Shown: piece by piece, positions 63,962-64,000 of the stretch
How positions within the stretch are numbered: the stretch's first letter is position 1
How the letters are laid out: each line of letters begins with the position of its first letter
Assembly (NCBI RefSeq): GCF_000375465.1
Contig: NZ_AQXH01000001.1
Coordinates: 1,139,212-1,203,211 of the forward strand
Source: Balneola vulgaris DSM 17893
GTDB taxonomy: Bacteria > Bacteroidota > Rhodothermia > Balneolales > Balneolaceae
Length of the DNA: 64,000 bases
Reading direction: 5' to 3'
Notes under the pieces: generated by a model
Told to the model about the DNA's origin: nothing
What the model saw: only the letters and a program-made list of their open reading frames with translations
The model's database searches: none
Translations under genes and position numbers: made by a program

Positions 63962-64000
63962 ATCTGTCAATTTTGTCAACGGCTCTGACTCCTCGTCAAC

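Noticed and set aside
1-64000. Prophage, insertion sequence, CRISPR array or defence island
   Set aside because: No transposase, integrase, repeat-spacer pattern, Cas, toxin-antitoxin or restriction gene was seen; gene content and base use look uniform.

Overview
This window is a compact bacterial chromosome segment, AT-rich to the eye (around 40% GC). It has no tRNA or rRNA gene, CRISPR array, insertion sequence or phage gene that I can see. The gene content points to the Bacteroidota/Balneolota side of the tree: PorU and PorV of the type IX secretion system (T9SS), a T9SS sorting domain, families DUF4835, DUF4199 and DUF5683-like that I know mainly from that group, a TTTG / TAnnTTTG promoter ahead of rplU, and weak ribosome binding sites. 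A marine Balneolaceae-like organism is my best guess, but that is inference. No gap between genes exceeds 300 bases; the largest are 1771-1972, 7005-7276, 8450-8672, 10426-10668 and 26702-26977.

Layout. 1-1770 (minus): end of a sialic/nonulosonic acid locus, with a CMP-sugar synthetase fused to a HAD phosphatase (cut by the window edge) and a short NeuB. 1973-9875: DUF4835 protein, then etfB-etfA-fixC-fixX and two acyl-CoA dehydrogenases, which together feed electrons from acyl-CoA and glutaryl-CoA oxidation to quinone. 9934-17870: a haem-binding protein, DinB, alpha/beta hydrolase, GNAT, nitrilase, a large lipoprotein peptidyl-prolyl isomerase divergent from lexA, a DHFR-like reductase and a secreted DUF1579-like protein with a 52-residue companion. 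18009-26701: rplU-rpmA, FAH-family hydrolase, M23 peptidase, ridA, two TPR lipoproteins, a metB-type enzyme and thiolase.

26978-39567 is the most distinctive part: porU, porV, an M6-type protein that has lost its zinc-binding HExxH but keeps a T9SS tail, an 1114-residue metalloprotease/beta-propeller/beta-barrel protein, and a DUF5683-like membrane protein, tightly packed and partly overlapping. A PASTA protein, rpe, phoH (whose real start appears to be a non-canonical ATT), a metallo-hydrolase and purine nucleoside phosphorylase follow.

43833-63905: carboxyltransferase plus a 631-residue acidic/lysine-rich protein of unknown role (minus), an orphan ABC ATPase, an M29 aminopeptidase, a membrane-anchored LuxR-type regulator with DUF4199 and two VOC proteins, then a minus-strand run (M14 carboxypeptidase, purA, STAS protein, secF, secD, unknown exported protein, uvrA, response regulator-adenylate cyclase), and finally a class II DAHP synthase on the plus strand. 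Recognisable intrinsic terminators separate most units. Several dyads and direct repeats next to starts look like operators or RNA switches and are reported as findings.
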